A stretch of 64,000 nucleotides of DNA from Colwellia_A sp041890515 (GCA_041890515.1 JASDWX010000016.1:28265-92264); one strand, 5' to 3'; counted from the stretch's first letter, positions 18,151 through 27,118 are shown. The notes: a model not told the origin generated them from the letters alone. A program made the numbers and translations.

Positions 18151-18960
18151 GTGAATAATACAGCCATTTTTTCTCAATTCTTCAACCGTCAATCTAAAAA
18201 CATCGTTGTTTTCTTACTGGTTTTATTTATTAGTGCATGTTCTTCAACACCCTCTACTGACGTTGAAAGTCCTTCAGATTCTAATGATCCATTAGAATCG
18301 ATTAATCGACCATTTTGGACCTTTACATGGGATTATGCTGATAAATATGTTTTTAAACCAGCATCACAAGCATATGTTGAATATATGCCGACAGGTTTTA
18401 GGAACGGTATACATAATGTTGCTTTAAACCTCAATGAACCCTCATCAACTATTAATAGCCTTTTGCAGGGAAAGTTTAGCGAAGCCGGTAAAAGTACTGG
18501 ACGCTTTGTTCTTAACTCTACAATAGGTTTATTTGGTTATTTTGATCCAGCGAGTGACTTTGACTGGGCCCGTGAACAAGAGGAGTTTGGTGAAGTACTG
18601 GGTTCTTATGGCGTTGGAAATGGACCTTATCTTGTTGTTCCCGGGCTTGGACCAAGTTCTGTTCGTGAAGAAGTCGGTGACTATGTGGACAGCTACTACT
18701 GGCCATTAGCCATTATTGATTTTTGGCCCAATTTACTTCGACAAGCCGTACTAGGACTCGAGCAGCGAGCTTCCCTTTCCGAGCAAGAACAAATTATTAA
18801 TGATTCTATTGATCCCTACGAATTTGTTAAAAATGCTTACTTCCAGAATATGGAGTATAAAGTTTATGATGGAAATCCACCCATCATAATTAATGATGAA
18901 AATGAAGATGAGATAGATAGTTTCTTAGACGAACTTGATGAATTAGACGAACTTGATTAA
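18151..18960 (+). CDS. mlaA: MlaA (VacJ), outer-membrane lipoprotein of lipid asymmetry system
   Basis: MlaA extracts mislocalised phospholipids from the outer leaflet of the outer membrane and passes them to MlaC. The start is GTG at 18151 with AAGGG before it. A signal peptide ends in a lipobox (FISAC) with Cys30 as the lipidation site. The body has the family motifs DPLESINRPFWTFTWDYADK and YGVGNGPYLVVPGLGPSSVR. The C-terminus is a strongly acidic tail of Glu/Asp-Leu repeats (residues ~245-269), which is a lineage quirk. Other mla genes are not in the window. Confidence 0.93.
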   Translation: MNNTAIFSQFFNRQSKNIVVFLLVLFISACSSTPSTDVESPSDSNDPLESINRPFWTFTWDYADKYVFKPASQAYVEYMPTGFRNGIHNVALNLNEPSSTINSLLQGKFSEAGKSTGRFVLNSTIGLFGYFDPASDFDWAREQEEFGEVLGSYGVGNGPYLVVPGLGPSSVREEVGDYVDSYYWPLAIIDFWPNLLRQAVLGLEQRASLSEQEQIINDSIDPYEFVKNAYFQNMEYKVYDGNPPIIINDENEDEIDSFLDELDELDELD

Positions 18961-19099
18961 TAGGTTTGATCTCCAGACAAGTGATGTATTGAAGCATAAC
19001 AATCGTTAAGCTTCATTCGTCTCTTACATAAAATTCCTATTAAATTAAATCAGCTTGGTAGAAGTAAGTGATAAGGCTTATATCTAGGTCACGATTTCT

Positions 19100-19411
19100 T
19101 TAGGTTTTTGTTAGATTAGTAAACTGTTTGATAGAAGCATTCAAATACTTACGCGTGAAAAGTAAAGATACAGGACGCAGTAAAATAAAATAGACGATTA
19201 AAAAACTAAATATAGAGACAGCAAAGAATATCCCTTCTAATTGAGCCATAAATAAAAATGGTGGCACCAACATTATTAATTTCAAAATATTTAAAACGAA
19301 CTTTTCTGGTGCGTTTAGTTTACTTGCTGCCAGTGTTAATATTTGCTGACGTTCTTGTAAACTAAAGCTTTCAAGTTCGGATAGTTTGTTTGTTGAAAAT
19401 ATAAAAGCCAT
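19100..19411 (-). CDS. Small two-helix membrane protein, function unknown
   Basis: This is a 103-residue protein read against its neighbours. The N-terminal part (FSTNKLSELESFSLQERQQI) is amphipathic. Two adjacent membrane helices follow (~40-57 and ~60-80) and then a short basic tail. It resembles small conserved Alteromonadales proteins (possibly the family catalogued as DUF6170, from memory). It sits alone between mlaA and ribH, facing both. I cannot assign a function. Confidence 0.65.
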   Translation of the reverse strand: MAFIFSTNKLSELESFSLQERQQILTLAASKLNAPEKFVLNILKLIMLVPPFLFMAQLEGIFFAVSIFSFLIVYFILLRPVSLLFTRKYLNASIKQFTNLTKT

Positions 19412-19499
19412 CAGTCATTGTTGTTTAGCGAATAATAGCTACATTCTACAGTATTTTTATCATTAATTAAGCAAACAAGTACCGATTCGTGTCTGGTTT

Positions 19500-19508
19500 T
19501 GGTAGAAT
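19500..19508 (+). promoter_or_regulatory. Extended -10 promoter for ribH-nusB-thiL-pgpA
   Basis: TGGTAGAAT is an extended -10 element (TGnTAGAAT) 31 bases before the ribH ATG. No convincing -35 is seen, as is common for extended -10 promoters. No FMN riboswitch-like leader is visible before ribH. Confidence 0.45.
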
Positions 19509-19538
19509 TGCGGAAAATTTTATATGGGTGAATTATAA

Positions 19539-20003
19539 ATGAATATCATTGAAGCTAATTTTGACGCGGCAGGCAAAAAATTTGCCATCGTTGTTTCACG
19601 TTTTAACAGTTTTGTCGTTGAAAGTTTATTAGAAGGGGCGGTTGATGCACTTAAACGCCATGGTAATGTTGCGGATAACGATATAACCGTTGTTCGTGTT
19701 CCTGGAGCATACGAATTACCTGTTGCAGCAAAGCGTATTGCTAGCAAAGGTGAATTCGATGGTATTATCGCAATTGGCGCCGTAATTCGTGGTGGTACAC
19801 CTCATTTTGATTTTGTTGCTGGTGAATGTAACAAAGGACTAGCGCAAGTTTCAATGGAATACACTATACCGGTTGCTTTCGGTGTTATTACTACCGATAC
19901 CGTTGAGCAAGCAATAGATCGTGCCGGACTTAAAGCAGGTAATAAAGGCGCAGAAGCGGCTTTAAGTGCTTTAGAAATGGTCAATGTTTTAGACAAGTTA
20001 TAA
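19539..20003 (+). CDS. ribH: RibH, 6,7-dimethyl-8-ribityllumazine synthase
   Basis: This enzyme condenses 5-amino-6-ribitylaminouracil with dihydroxybutanone phosphate in the penultimate step of riboflavin synthesis. The 154-residue protein has the family motifs ARFNSFV-like (SRFNSFVVESLL), VPGAYELPVAAKRI, AIGAVIRGGTPHFDFVAGE (with the conserved His) and GVITTDTVEQAIDRAG. It leads a four-gene run with nusB, thiL and pgpA. ribD, ribE and ribBA, which often come before it in gammaproteobacteria, are not adjacent here. Confidence 0.97.
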   Translation: MNIIEANFDAAGKKFAIVVSRFNSFVVESLLEGAVDALKRHGNVADNDITVVRVPGAYELPVAAKRIASKGEFDGIIAIGAVIRGGTPHFDFVAGECNKGLAQVSMEYTIPVAFGVITTDTVEQAIDRAGLKAGNKGAEAALSALEMVNVLDKL

Positions 20004-20015
20004 TCGGAGTTTTTT

Positions 20016-20432
20016 GTGAAACCATCACCTAGAAGAAAAGCGCGTGAGTTAGCAGTTCAAGCTATTTACTCATGGCAGCTTAGTCAAAATTCAGTAACTG
20101 ATATTGAAGTTAATTTTTTAACCGATAACAGTGCTCGACGTTTTGATATTCCATATTTCCAACAATTACTTCATGGCGTAACTAAATCAGTAGGATCTAT
20201 TGATGAAGCTATTTCACCTCATGTTGATCGACCTCTTGCAGATGTCGATCATGTAGAGAAAGCTATTTTACGCGTTGCGATTTATGAGTTAAAAGATTGT
20301 AAAGATGTCCCATACCGCGTTGTTATTAATGAAGCTATTGAGTTAGCCAAATCGTTTGCTGCTGATGACAGCCATAAGTTTGTTAACGGCGTACTTGATA
20401 AAGCGGTTAAATTAATTCGCCCTGAAGAATAA
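20016..20432 (+). CDS. nusB: NusB, transcription antitermination factor
   Basis: NusB binds boxA RNA with NusE (S10) in rRNA antitermination. The start is GTG at 20016 after CGGAG. The 138-residue protein starts with the basic PSPRRKARELAVQAIYSW and contains VDHVEKAILRVAIYELK and VVINEAIELAKSFAADDSHKF, all family hallmarks. It lies 12 bases after ribH, the usual gammaproteobacterial pairing. Confidence 0.97.
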   Translation: MKPSPRRKARELAVQAIYSWQLSQNSVTDIEVNFLTDNSARRFDIPYFQQLLHGVTKSVGSIDEAISPHVDRPLADVDHVEKAILRVAIYELKDCKDVPYRVVINEAIELAKSFAADDSHKFVNGVLDKAVKLIRPEE

Positions 20433-20472
20433 ATTATTCTCCTATTAGCATAAGCAAAGGATCCGCTACTGT

Positions 20473-21450
20473 ATGAAAGAATTTGAAGTGATTCGTCGGT
20501 ATTTTACTCAGCAAGTTGTAAAGCGAAAAGATGTTCATTTAGGTATTGGTGACGATTGTGCATTAGTTACGCCAGGTGAAAGACAACATATTGCAGTGAC
20601 AACCGATACCTTAGTTGCAGGTGTTCATTTCCCTATGGAAACTTCTGCACGTGCAATTGGCCATAAATCAATTGCCGTCAATTTATCTGACCTTGCTGCG
20701 ATGGGGGCAGAACCTAGTTGGATTTCTTTAGCCATAACGCTTCCTGAAATTGACGAACATTGGATTGATGAGTTTTGTAAAGGTGTATTTGAACTTTGTG
20801 AGTTTTATAATGTTCAGCTTATTGGTGGTGATACAACCCAAGGGCCACTCAGTATAACAGTCACAGCACAAGGACAAATTCCTTTTGAAAAACATATTTC
20901 TCGATCGGGTGCTAAAGCTGGAGACTGGTTATATGTTACCGGTGAAATTGGCGGAGCAGCACTTGCATTGCAGCATATACAAGGTAAAGTGAACGTTGCT
21001 CCCAAATATCAAGAAGAAATACAACAGCGATTAGATTTTCCTAAAGCACGTGTTCTAGCGGGTCAAGCTTTACGAGAGTACGCGACATCTGCCATCGATT
21101 TGTCAGATGGGTTAGTGGCAGATCTTGCACATATCTGTGAAGCTTCAAATGTAGGTGCAAATATTGTACTTGATAATTTGCCTATTTCCGCTGCATTGGC
21201 TGATACGGTAGGCATAGAAAATGCCTATGATCTCGCTTTAAACGGTGGTGACGATTACGAGCTTCTTTTTAGCGTATCTGAGGATAATAAAGTGGGTATG
21301 GAAACCGCTTTGGCTAACACAGGCAATAAGATCACTTGTGTAGGCCAATTAAATGGGTCAGATAAAATTACAACGACGTTGAATAATATGCCTGTAAATA
21401 TTTGCGTTCAAAACTACGAGCACTTTTCAAACCAAACCACGGATAAATAA
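20473..21450 (+). CDS. thiL: ThiL, thiamine-monophosphate kinase
   Basis: ThiL phosphorylates thiamine monophosphate to thiamine diphosphate. The 325-residue protein has the N-terminal Mg-ATP motif GIGDDCALV, then AVTTDTLVAGVHF, the GGDTTQG segment, and the C-terminal NGGDDYELLFSV of the PurM-like fold. It is 40 bases after nusB and 13 before pgpA, in a common conserved order. Nothing unusual seen. Confidence 0.97.
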   Translation: MKEFEVIRRYFTQQVVKRKDVHLGIGDDCALVTPGERQHIAVTTDTLVAGVHFPMETSARAIGHKSIAVNLSDLAAMGAEPSWISLAITLPEIDEHWIDEFCKGVFELCEFYNVQLIGGDTTQGPLSITVTAQGQIPFEKHISRSGAKAGDWLYVTGEIGGAALALQHIQGKVNVAPKYQEEIQQRLDFPKARVLAGQALREYATSAIDLSDGLVADLAHICEASNVGANIVLDNLPISAALADTVGIENAYDLALNGGDDYELLFSVSEDNKVGMETALANTGNKITCVGQLNGSDKITTTLNNMPVNICVQNYEHFSNQTTDK

Positions 21451-21463
21451 TTTAAGTTCATCT

Positions 21464-21931
21464 ATGAGTAAATCAACTGAAAACTTCCGTATAGCTAACC
21501 CTATTCATTTTCTAGCTTTAGGATTTGGTAGTGGCTTATTACCCAAAGCACCAGGTACGTATGGGACGCTAGCAGCAATCCCATTGTATTTATTGCTAGC
21601 ACCCACTTCAATGAATTTTTACTTAGTGGTTGTTATTTTAATGAGTATTTCGGGTATATATATTTGTGGGAAAGCGGCAGAAGATGCCGGTGTTCATGAT
21701 CATGGAGCGATTGTTTGGGATGAAATTGTTGGATTTTTAATTACGATGTTTCTAGTGCCGTTAAGCTGGCAAAGTGTTGTTGTTGGTTTTGTCTTGTTTA
21801 GAATTTTTGATATTTTCAAACCTTGGCCTATCTCATTTATAGATAAAAATGTACACGGTGGTTTAGGTATTATGGTCGATGATATTCTTGCTGGACTTGC
21901 TGCTCTAGCTTGTATGCATGTTATCTTTTAA
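21464..21931 (+). CDS. pgpA: PgpA, phosphatidylglycerophosphatase A
   Basis: PgpA removes phosphate from phosphatidylglycerophosphate to give phosphatidylglycerol at the inner membrane. The 155-residue protein has the family start LALGFGSGLLPKAPGTYGTL, the acidic motif HDHGAIVWDEIVG and four hydrophobic helices. A conserved VDDILAG lies near the C-terminus. It is the last gene of the ribH-nusB-thiL-pgpA run; the next gene has its own promoter region. Confidence 0.96.
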   Translation: MSKSTENFRIANPIHFLALGFGSGLLPKAPGTYGTLAAIPLYLLLAPTSMNFYLVVVILMSISGIYICGKAAEDAGVHDHGAIVWDEIVGFLITMFLVPLSWQSVVVGFVLFRIFDIFKPWPISFIDKNVHGGLGIMVDDILAGLAALACMHVIF

Positions 21932-22102
21932 CTATTAATATGCTTATTCAGTTTTGCTAGCCGCTTCTGTAGACAAATCAGATTAAGACCTTTGATATCA
22001 CTAGAAAATAGACTGTAAAGCTTTAAGTGCAACAATTTGTTGACAGCTTAACCCTCAGAAAAATAACTCAATGTTATCATTAATACCAATTAATGTTCTC
22101 GC

Positions 22103-22111
22103 TGGTATAAT
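22103..22111 (+). promoter_or_regulatory. Extended -10 promoter for fahA
   Basis: TGGTATAAT at 22103-22111 is a perfect extended -10, 100 bases before the fahA ATG. A second candidate is TTGACA at 22040-22045 with ATAACT 17 bases later. TACCA (22085) and TGGTA (22103) form inverted arms around the first site and could be an operator. Confidence 0.5.
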
Positions 22112-22210
22112 GACGTATATCATAAAGTCATCTCAACACTTATTTGTATCTTAAAGCGCATTTTGACGCTTTATCAGAGTAAGCCTTAATCTCCAGGAGT
22201 TTTTTAGCCA

Positions 22211-23533
22211 ATGTCTAACACGAGTTTATTAAATGAAACCCACAATCCAGCACTTTCTAGCTGGCTTGATACTGCAAACCAAGCAGATACTGATTTTCCT
22301 ATTCAGAACTTACCTTTTGCCGTTTTTAAACGTGTAAACAACATGGAAGCATTTCGTGGTGGCGTAGCCATTGGCGATCAAGTTATTGATTTAACGGCCC
22401 TAGGTAATGCAGGCGTTTTTGATGGTCTTGCTCAAGATGCTTTGAAAGCATGTAGTGCACCACAATTAAATGACTATATGTCGATGGGCAAAGCGACTTG
22501 GAGTGCTTTACGTTTAGCGCTTTCAAATTCACTGAAAGAAGGCTCTCCTTTGAAGGAAAAAGTCCAAGCTTGTCTAATCAATCAGTCTGACGTCGAATAT
22601 GCTTTACCTTGTAATATTGGAGATTACACTGATTTTTATACCTCTATTCATCATGCAACATCCGTTGGCTTAAAGTTCCGTCCAGATAATCCATTATTAC
22701 CCAACTATAAATGGGTACCCATTGGTTATCACGGACGTTCATCTTCCATTGATGTATCAGGTCGTGATTTTAAACGTCCTTCAGGGCAAACAAAAGCACC
22801 AACAGCTACTGAACCATCATTCGGTCCCTGCAAGCGTCTTGATTATGAACTCGAAGTTGGTATTTTCATTGGTAAAGGAAATGACTTAGGCGATGCTATT
22901 TCTATTGATAATGCCGAAGACCATGTATTTGGTTTATGTATATTCAACGATTGGTCTGCTCGAGATATTCAAGGTTGGGAATATCAACCATTAGGTCCAT
23001 TTTTGTCAAAAAACTTTGCTTCTACTGTTTCACCGTGGATTGTAACAACAGAGGCTTTAGCACCTTACCGTTCTGCATGGACCCGTGTTGAGTCTGACCC
23101 TCAGCCTATGCCATATCTTGAATCTGAAAATAATCGTGCAACAGGCTCATTTGATATTCAATTACAAGCATTGATTGAAACAGAAAATATGCGCGAAAAA
23201 AATGAAGAAGCGGTAGAAATGTCGCAATCTAATTTTAAAGATTCTTATTGGACAGTCGCACAAATGGTTGCTCATCATACGGTTAATGGTTGTAACCTGC
23301 GTGCTGGTGATATGTTTGGTAGTGGTACTCAGTCCGGCCCTAATCCAGATGAAGCGGGTTCTATGTTAGAACTCTCAAATGCGGGTGCAAAACCAATTTC
23401 TCTGCCAAACGGAGAAAAGCGGACGTTCTTAGAAGATGGCGATAACGTTATTATGAAAGCGTGGTGTCAAAAAGAAGGTACTACACGCATTGGATTTGGC
23501 GCAGTCTCAGCAAAAATATTACCTGCTAGTTAA
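22211..23533 (+). CDS. fahA: Fumarylacetoacetase, tyrosine catabolism
   Basis: This enzyme hydrolyses fumarylacetoacetate to fumarate and acetoacetate, the last step of tyrosine/phenylalanine breakdown through homogentisate. The 440-residue protein has the small N-terminal domain (FAVFKRVNNMEAFRGGVAIG). The catalytic barrel carries DFYTSIHHATSVG, PIGYHGRSSSIDVSG, NDWSARDIQGWEYQPLGPFL and GDMFGSGTQSGP. CAGGAG precedes the ATG. Genes for the earlier steps (hppD, hmgA, maiA) are not in the window, and a terminator directly follows, so it is a single-gene unit here. Confidence 0.96.
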   Translation: MSNTSLLNETHNPALSSWLDTANQADTDFPIQNLPFAVFKRVNNMEAFRGGVAIGDQVIDLTALGNAGVFDGLAQDALKACSAPQLNDYMSMGKATWSALRLALSNSLKEGSPLKEKVQACLINQSDVEYALPCNIGDYTDFYTSIHHATSVGLKFRPDNPLLPNYKWVPIGYHGRSSSIDVSGRDFKRPSGQTKAPTATEPSFGPCKRLDYELEVGIFIGKGNDLGDAISIDNAEDHVFGLCIFNDWSARDIQGWEYQPLGPFLSKNFASTVSPWIVTTEALAPYRSAWTRVESDPQPMPYLESENNRATGSFDIQLQALIETENMREKNEEAVEMSQSNFKDSYWTVAQMVAHHTVNGCNLRAGDMFGSGTQSGPNPDEAGSMLELSNAGAKPISLPNGEKRTFLEDGDNVIMKAWCQKEGTTRIGFGAVSAKILPAS

Positions 23534-23554
23534 TCGCTAAACATTATTGTTCGA

Positions 23555-23586
23555 GGCGTTGACTATTTATAGCCAACGCCTTTTTT
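23555..23586 (+). terminator. Intrinsic terminator after fahA
   Basis: GGCGTTG (23555-23561) pairs with CAACGCC (23574-23580). An inner CTAT/ATAG stem extends the hairpin, and six Ts follow. It begins 22 bases after the fahA stop. Confidence 0.9.
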
Positions 23587-24022
23587 ATTATTTCTATAGG
23601 GTTAATTTATGTTAACCCGATATATGAATGAAGATGTTTATAAAAATTATCGTTGCTTATTAAGTCATCAAGATTTTGAGCGGTTAAATACGATGGTGTA
23701 TATTGTTTTCGTCGAAAATCTTTCAAAATACTACTTAGACAACAAATGCTAATTTGAGAAGGTGTTGAATATAAAGGTGTATTAGATCAACAACCTTACA
23801 ATATGCGTGAACACCTTTCTCATCAGCTATAAAATCAAAAAATATTGGAGTAAAGCCTATTCCTAACTTCAAATCCCCACTGAATGAAAGTCAACATGTA
23901 ATATTTCTAATAAAATCCATGATGAGAAAAAGGATTAAGCGCTGATTAGGGTATGACAAAATTGCGAGCTGAAGGTACTATTACGCTAGTATTTGAGCCC
24001 TCTGGTTTATTTAATGTTACAC
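23587..24022 (+). pseudogene. Gene-free stretch with apparent decayed coding remains
   Basis: No intact gene is seen in these 436 bases. Short open pieces in changing frames look protein-like. They are a 47-codon ORF at 23609-23752, a piece containing GVEYKGVLDQQPYN (~23762-23832), one containing IPNFKSPLNESQHV (~23848-23940), and a 26-codon ORF (MTKLRAEGTITLVFEPSG) at about 23954-24034. The last one ends inside the 3' end of cca on the other strand. The pattern suggests an inactivated gene with several frameshifts and stops, but I do not recognise the parent, and chance is possible. Confidence 0.3.
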
Positions 24023-25303
24023 CTAAAGATTAGCAGCCTGTAAATTAGTTGCTTTAATCTTTTGCACCACAGCAATTCGCTTGTTGTTCATTGCTTCTTT
24101 AATCTCTACACCTTTTAGTCCTTGTTCAACAAATTCTTTTGCTGTTACGTTAAGTGCCGCATTAAAAGTACTTTTTAAGTAAGGGGCTTGCGGGTAAGGT
24201 TTTTCTTCAACATTTAGACGTCCTCGAAAATCTGCTGTACACGCTATTAGGAAATCAGAAAACTCTTCGGGTTTTCGCCATACATCTAAGCTATTAAATA
24301 ATTTAACCACTGTACTGGCTTCTAATTCGAAAGCCTTATGACAGTGTAAATGAAATTCACATACTTTAAGTGCTAAATTTTTGTGATCTTTAGGGACTTT
24401 CAATTGGTCACATATTTTCTCAACTAATACCAATCCAGATTTTTCATGCCCTTGGTGGCTGGGCCAATTTTGTTTTAAGGTTAATGATTTACCTAAGTCA
24501 TGACAAATCGCAGCAAATCGAATTGACGTTTTAGGGGAAAGCTTAACTGCCTGCTTAAGTACCATTATGGTATGTATGCCTGAGCAAATTTCAGGGTGCG
24601 ATCTTTCTGGGTTAGGCACTCCCCAACGTGCGTTAAGCTCTGGCCATATTTTTGCTAATGCACCACAATCACGTAACACTTGAAAAAATACTTCTGGATG
24701 ATTCTCAGCCAAACTTCGTTGCATTTCCTGCCAAACACGCTCACCTGACAGTGTAGCTAATTCCCCGCTATTACTTATTCTCGTCATCAATTGTAAAGTT
24801 TCTTCTGCGATCGTGAAACCAAAATCATGGTAGCGAGCAGAAAACCGAGCGACACGCAAAACTCTGAGAGGGTCTTCAATAAAAGCCGAGGAAACATGAC
24901 GAAGTATTCTGTTCTCTAAATCAATTTTGCCATTATAAGGGTCAATGATGGTTAAAGTTTCTGTCGTCTCAATATTAGGTATAGCCATGGCATTAATCGT
25001 GAGATCTCGGCGTAAGAGGTCTTCTTCAAGCGTAACCGAAGCACTCGCATCGCACACAAAACCGGTATAACCTTGACCTTGTTTACGTTCTGTTCTGGCT
25101 AATGCATACTCCTCTTTAGTTTCAGGATGAAGAAAAACTGGAAAATCTTTACCTACTTGAGTAAACCCTAATGCCAACATTTGTTCAACCGTTGAACCCA
25201 CAACAACAAAATCGTGGTCATAAACTTTATGGCCTAAAAGTTTGTCACGAACGGCGCCGCCGACTAAATAACTATTAAGCTCTTCAAGGTTATTATGGGT
25301 CAT
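24023..25303 (-). CDS. cca: CCA tRNA nucleotidyltransferase with HD domain
   Basis: This enzyme adds and repairs the 3' CCA of tRNAs. The 426-residue protein begins with the nucleotidyltransferase core (YLVGGAVRDKLLG, then DHDFVVVGST with the catalytic acidic pair). RRDLTINAMAI and the arginine-rich RVLRVARFSARY helix follow. A C-terminal HD domain (FAAICHDLGKSLT) provides the phosphohydrolase activity typical of the gammaproteobacterial class. It is a single gene, divergent from the gspA-gspB fusion. In E. coli cca lies next to ygiM and ygiF, whose likely counterparts occur about 13 kb further on. Confidence 0.96.
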   Translation of the reverse strand: MTHNNLEELNSYLVGGAVRDKLLGHKVYDHDFVVVGSTVEQMLALGFTQVGKDFPVFLHPETKEEYALARTERKQGQGYTGFVCDASASVTLEEDLLRRDLTINAMAIPNIETTETLTIIDPYNGKIDLENRILRHVSSAFIEDPLRVLRVARFSARYHDFGFTIAEETLQLMTRISNSGELATLSGERVWQEMQRSLAENHPEVFFQVLRDCGALAKIWPELNARWGVPNPERSHPEICSGIHTIMVLKQAVKLSPKTSIRFAAICHDLGKSLTLKQNWPSHQGHEKSGLVLVEKICDQLKVPKDHKNLALKVCEFHLHCHKAFELEASTVVKLFNSLDVWRKPEEFSDFLIACTADFRGRLNVEEKPYPQAPYLKSTFNAALNVTAKEFVEQGLKGVEIKEAMNNKRIAVVQKIKATNLQAANL

Positions 25304-25456
25304 TATTACTCTTAATATTTATTCAAGTTTTCGTTTATGTGAATGACAGCTTATCATATTTTTATCATTTATTTACGCGCTAGTTTTGACTTATGAGGTA
25401 CTACAGGGTAGTTTCTAAGACTGTATTTTTTCATTTTAAAATCACTTAAATATATT

Positions 25457-27049
25457 ATGTATAAAGGTTATTTTGGCTTAAAAGAAAGCCCTTTTTCAAT
25501 AGCTCCTAATCCTCGCTTTTTATTTATGAGTGAACGACATAAAGAAGCCTTAGCTCATTTAAGTTATGGTTTAGGTGAAACTGGGGGCTTCGCATTATTA
25601 ACGGGTGAAGTTGGTACCGGTAAAACGACGATTAGCCGTCGTTTAATGGAGCAACTGCCAGAAAATACGCAAGCAGCTTTCATTCTTAATCCAACATTAT
25701 CAAGCCAAGAATTACTGGCTAGCGTATGTGATGAATTGAAAATACGTTATCGAAAGACGGGAGCAACGTTAAAAACCCTTACCGACAAAATATATGAAAA
25801 ACTTAATAAAAATCATCAATCAAACCTTAATACATTATTAATTATTGATGAAGCTCAGCATCTAGCGCCCGACGTTTTAGAGCAGTTACGTTTATTAACT
25901 AACTTAGAAACGGATACAAAAAAGTTATTACAAGTGATCTTAATTGGTCAACCAGAATTAAAACAGCTGTTACAACGTCGAGACCTCCGACAACTAGCGC
26001 AACGCATTACGGCTCGTTACCATTTACTTCCTTTAACAAGAGTGGAAGTTACACATTATATTCAGCATCGGCTTTGTGTTGCTCAATGTGAACGCATGTT
26101 GTTTGAGCATGCTGCTGTCGCTGAAATCCACCGTATATCACAAGGTATTCCCCGTATTATTAACTTGTTATGTGAACGGTCACTCACCAATGCCTATTGT
26201 AGTAATAATGCGTTAGTGACTAAAAAAATTGTTTTACAGTCTGCTCACGAAGCTTTGGGTGATGAATATCAAACTCAACATTGGTGGCAGCATATAGCAG
26301 TAAAAACAATAGCGGCAAGTGTTCTTTTAGGGGGAATTGTCAGCACATCCTATTTTTTTGGTCAGTTATACGGTGAAAACATTGTTGAAAAGCCCTTAAT
26401 TAATGTTCATGAACATATTGCTCAGCAAGGTGATCTTGAATCTTCTGCCCCTGTAATTAAAACATCTGAAGATGAAAACGTAACAGTAAACAATAATATA
26501 GAAAGAGATGAAAGCTCACCTGTGGTTGAACCCAAAAACACAACAAAAGCGTTTATGATCAAAAATGATGGTGATCAAAAGGGTACAGGAGAACGTCGTG
26601 TTAAAAAAAACACCCTCGATAATAATAATCTGGCTGAAACCCTTATTTTGGCTGAAAAAAACCGTATTGAGAAAGTTAAGGAAAAACTATCGGTTAATGC
26701 CGTTGATGGCGTTTCCGATGACTTACTCGCGCGTTTTCAAAGCGCAATAGACGAAACAGAGAAAGACAACCACTTAGATAACGATAACGAGCAAAGTAAA
26801 ACCCTTGAAGTTTTTGCGCCAGCATTATCGGATATGCCTACTTGGGTTCAAAACGACTTACCCTCGTTAATTTTTGACCAACATATATATACAAGTGACG
26901 GGGAGAGCTGGGTTAAAGTCAATGGCAGAGATAGATATGAAGGGGATACTATTTCAACTGGACTTATATTAAACCATATTTATGCGCAAAAAGTTATTTT
27001 AACCTTTAAAGGTGAACAGTTTAGTTTACCTGCATTGTCTACTTGGTAA
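25457..27049 (+). CDS. GspA-GspB fusion, ATPase and peptidoglycan/secretin assembly factor of type II secretion
   Basis: The N-terminal ~270 residues are an ExeA/GspA-type AAA ATPase: MYKGYFGLKESPFSIAPNPR start, Walker A GEVGTGKTT near residues 50-58, and LLIIDEAQHL as Walker B. One membrane helix follows (~285-305), then about 140 residues of low complexity. A C-terminal domain (~455-530) resembles GspB/ExeB (T2SSB: PSLIFDQHIYTSDGESWVKV, ILTFKGEQFSLPAL). ExeA and ExeB together help the secretin ExeD assemble through peptidoglycan in Aeromonas. Here both parts are in one 530-residue protein. An MSHA ATPase (MshM) was considered, but MshM lacks the GspB-like end. Confidence 0.8.
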   Translation: MYKGYFGLKESPFSIAPNPRFLFMSERHKEALAHLSYGLGETGGFALLTGEVGTGKTTISRRLMEQLPENTQAAFILNPTLSSQELLASVCDELKIRYRKTGATLKTLTDKIYEKLNKNHQSNLNTLLIIDEAQHLAPDVLEQLRLLTNLETDTKKLLQVILIGQPELKQLLQRRDLRQLAQRITARYHLLPLTRVEVTHYIQHRLCVAQCERMLFEHAAVAEIHRISQGIPRIINLLCERSLTNAYCSNNALVTKKIVLQSAHEALGDEYQTQHWWQHIAVKTIAASVLLGGIVSTSYFFGQLYGENIVEKPLINVHEHIAQQGDLESSAPVIKTSEDENVTVNNNIERDESSPVVEPKNTTKAFMIKNDGDQKGTGERRVKKNTLDNNNLAETLILAEKNRIEKVKEKLSVNAVDGVSDDLLARFQSAIDETEKDNHLDNDNEQSKTLEVFAPALSDMPTWVQNDLPSLIFDQHIYTSDGESWVKVNGRDRYEGDTISTGLILNHIYAQKVILTFKGEQFSLPALSTW

Positions 27050-27082
27050 TATCCTTTCAAGACCTCTTTGATATCCAGTGAG

Positions 27083-27118
27083 ACCGCATAGCTAAAATTA
27101 GTCCATAAATGCGGTTTT
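27083..27118 (+). terminator. Probable terminator after the gspA-gspB fusion
   Basis: ACCGCAT (27083-27089) pairs with ATGCGGT (27109-27115) and runs into TTTT. It overlaps the last codons of the convergent HD-GYP gene, so the space between the two genes is very tight. Confidence 0.5.
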
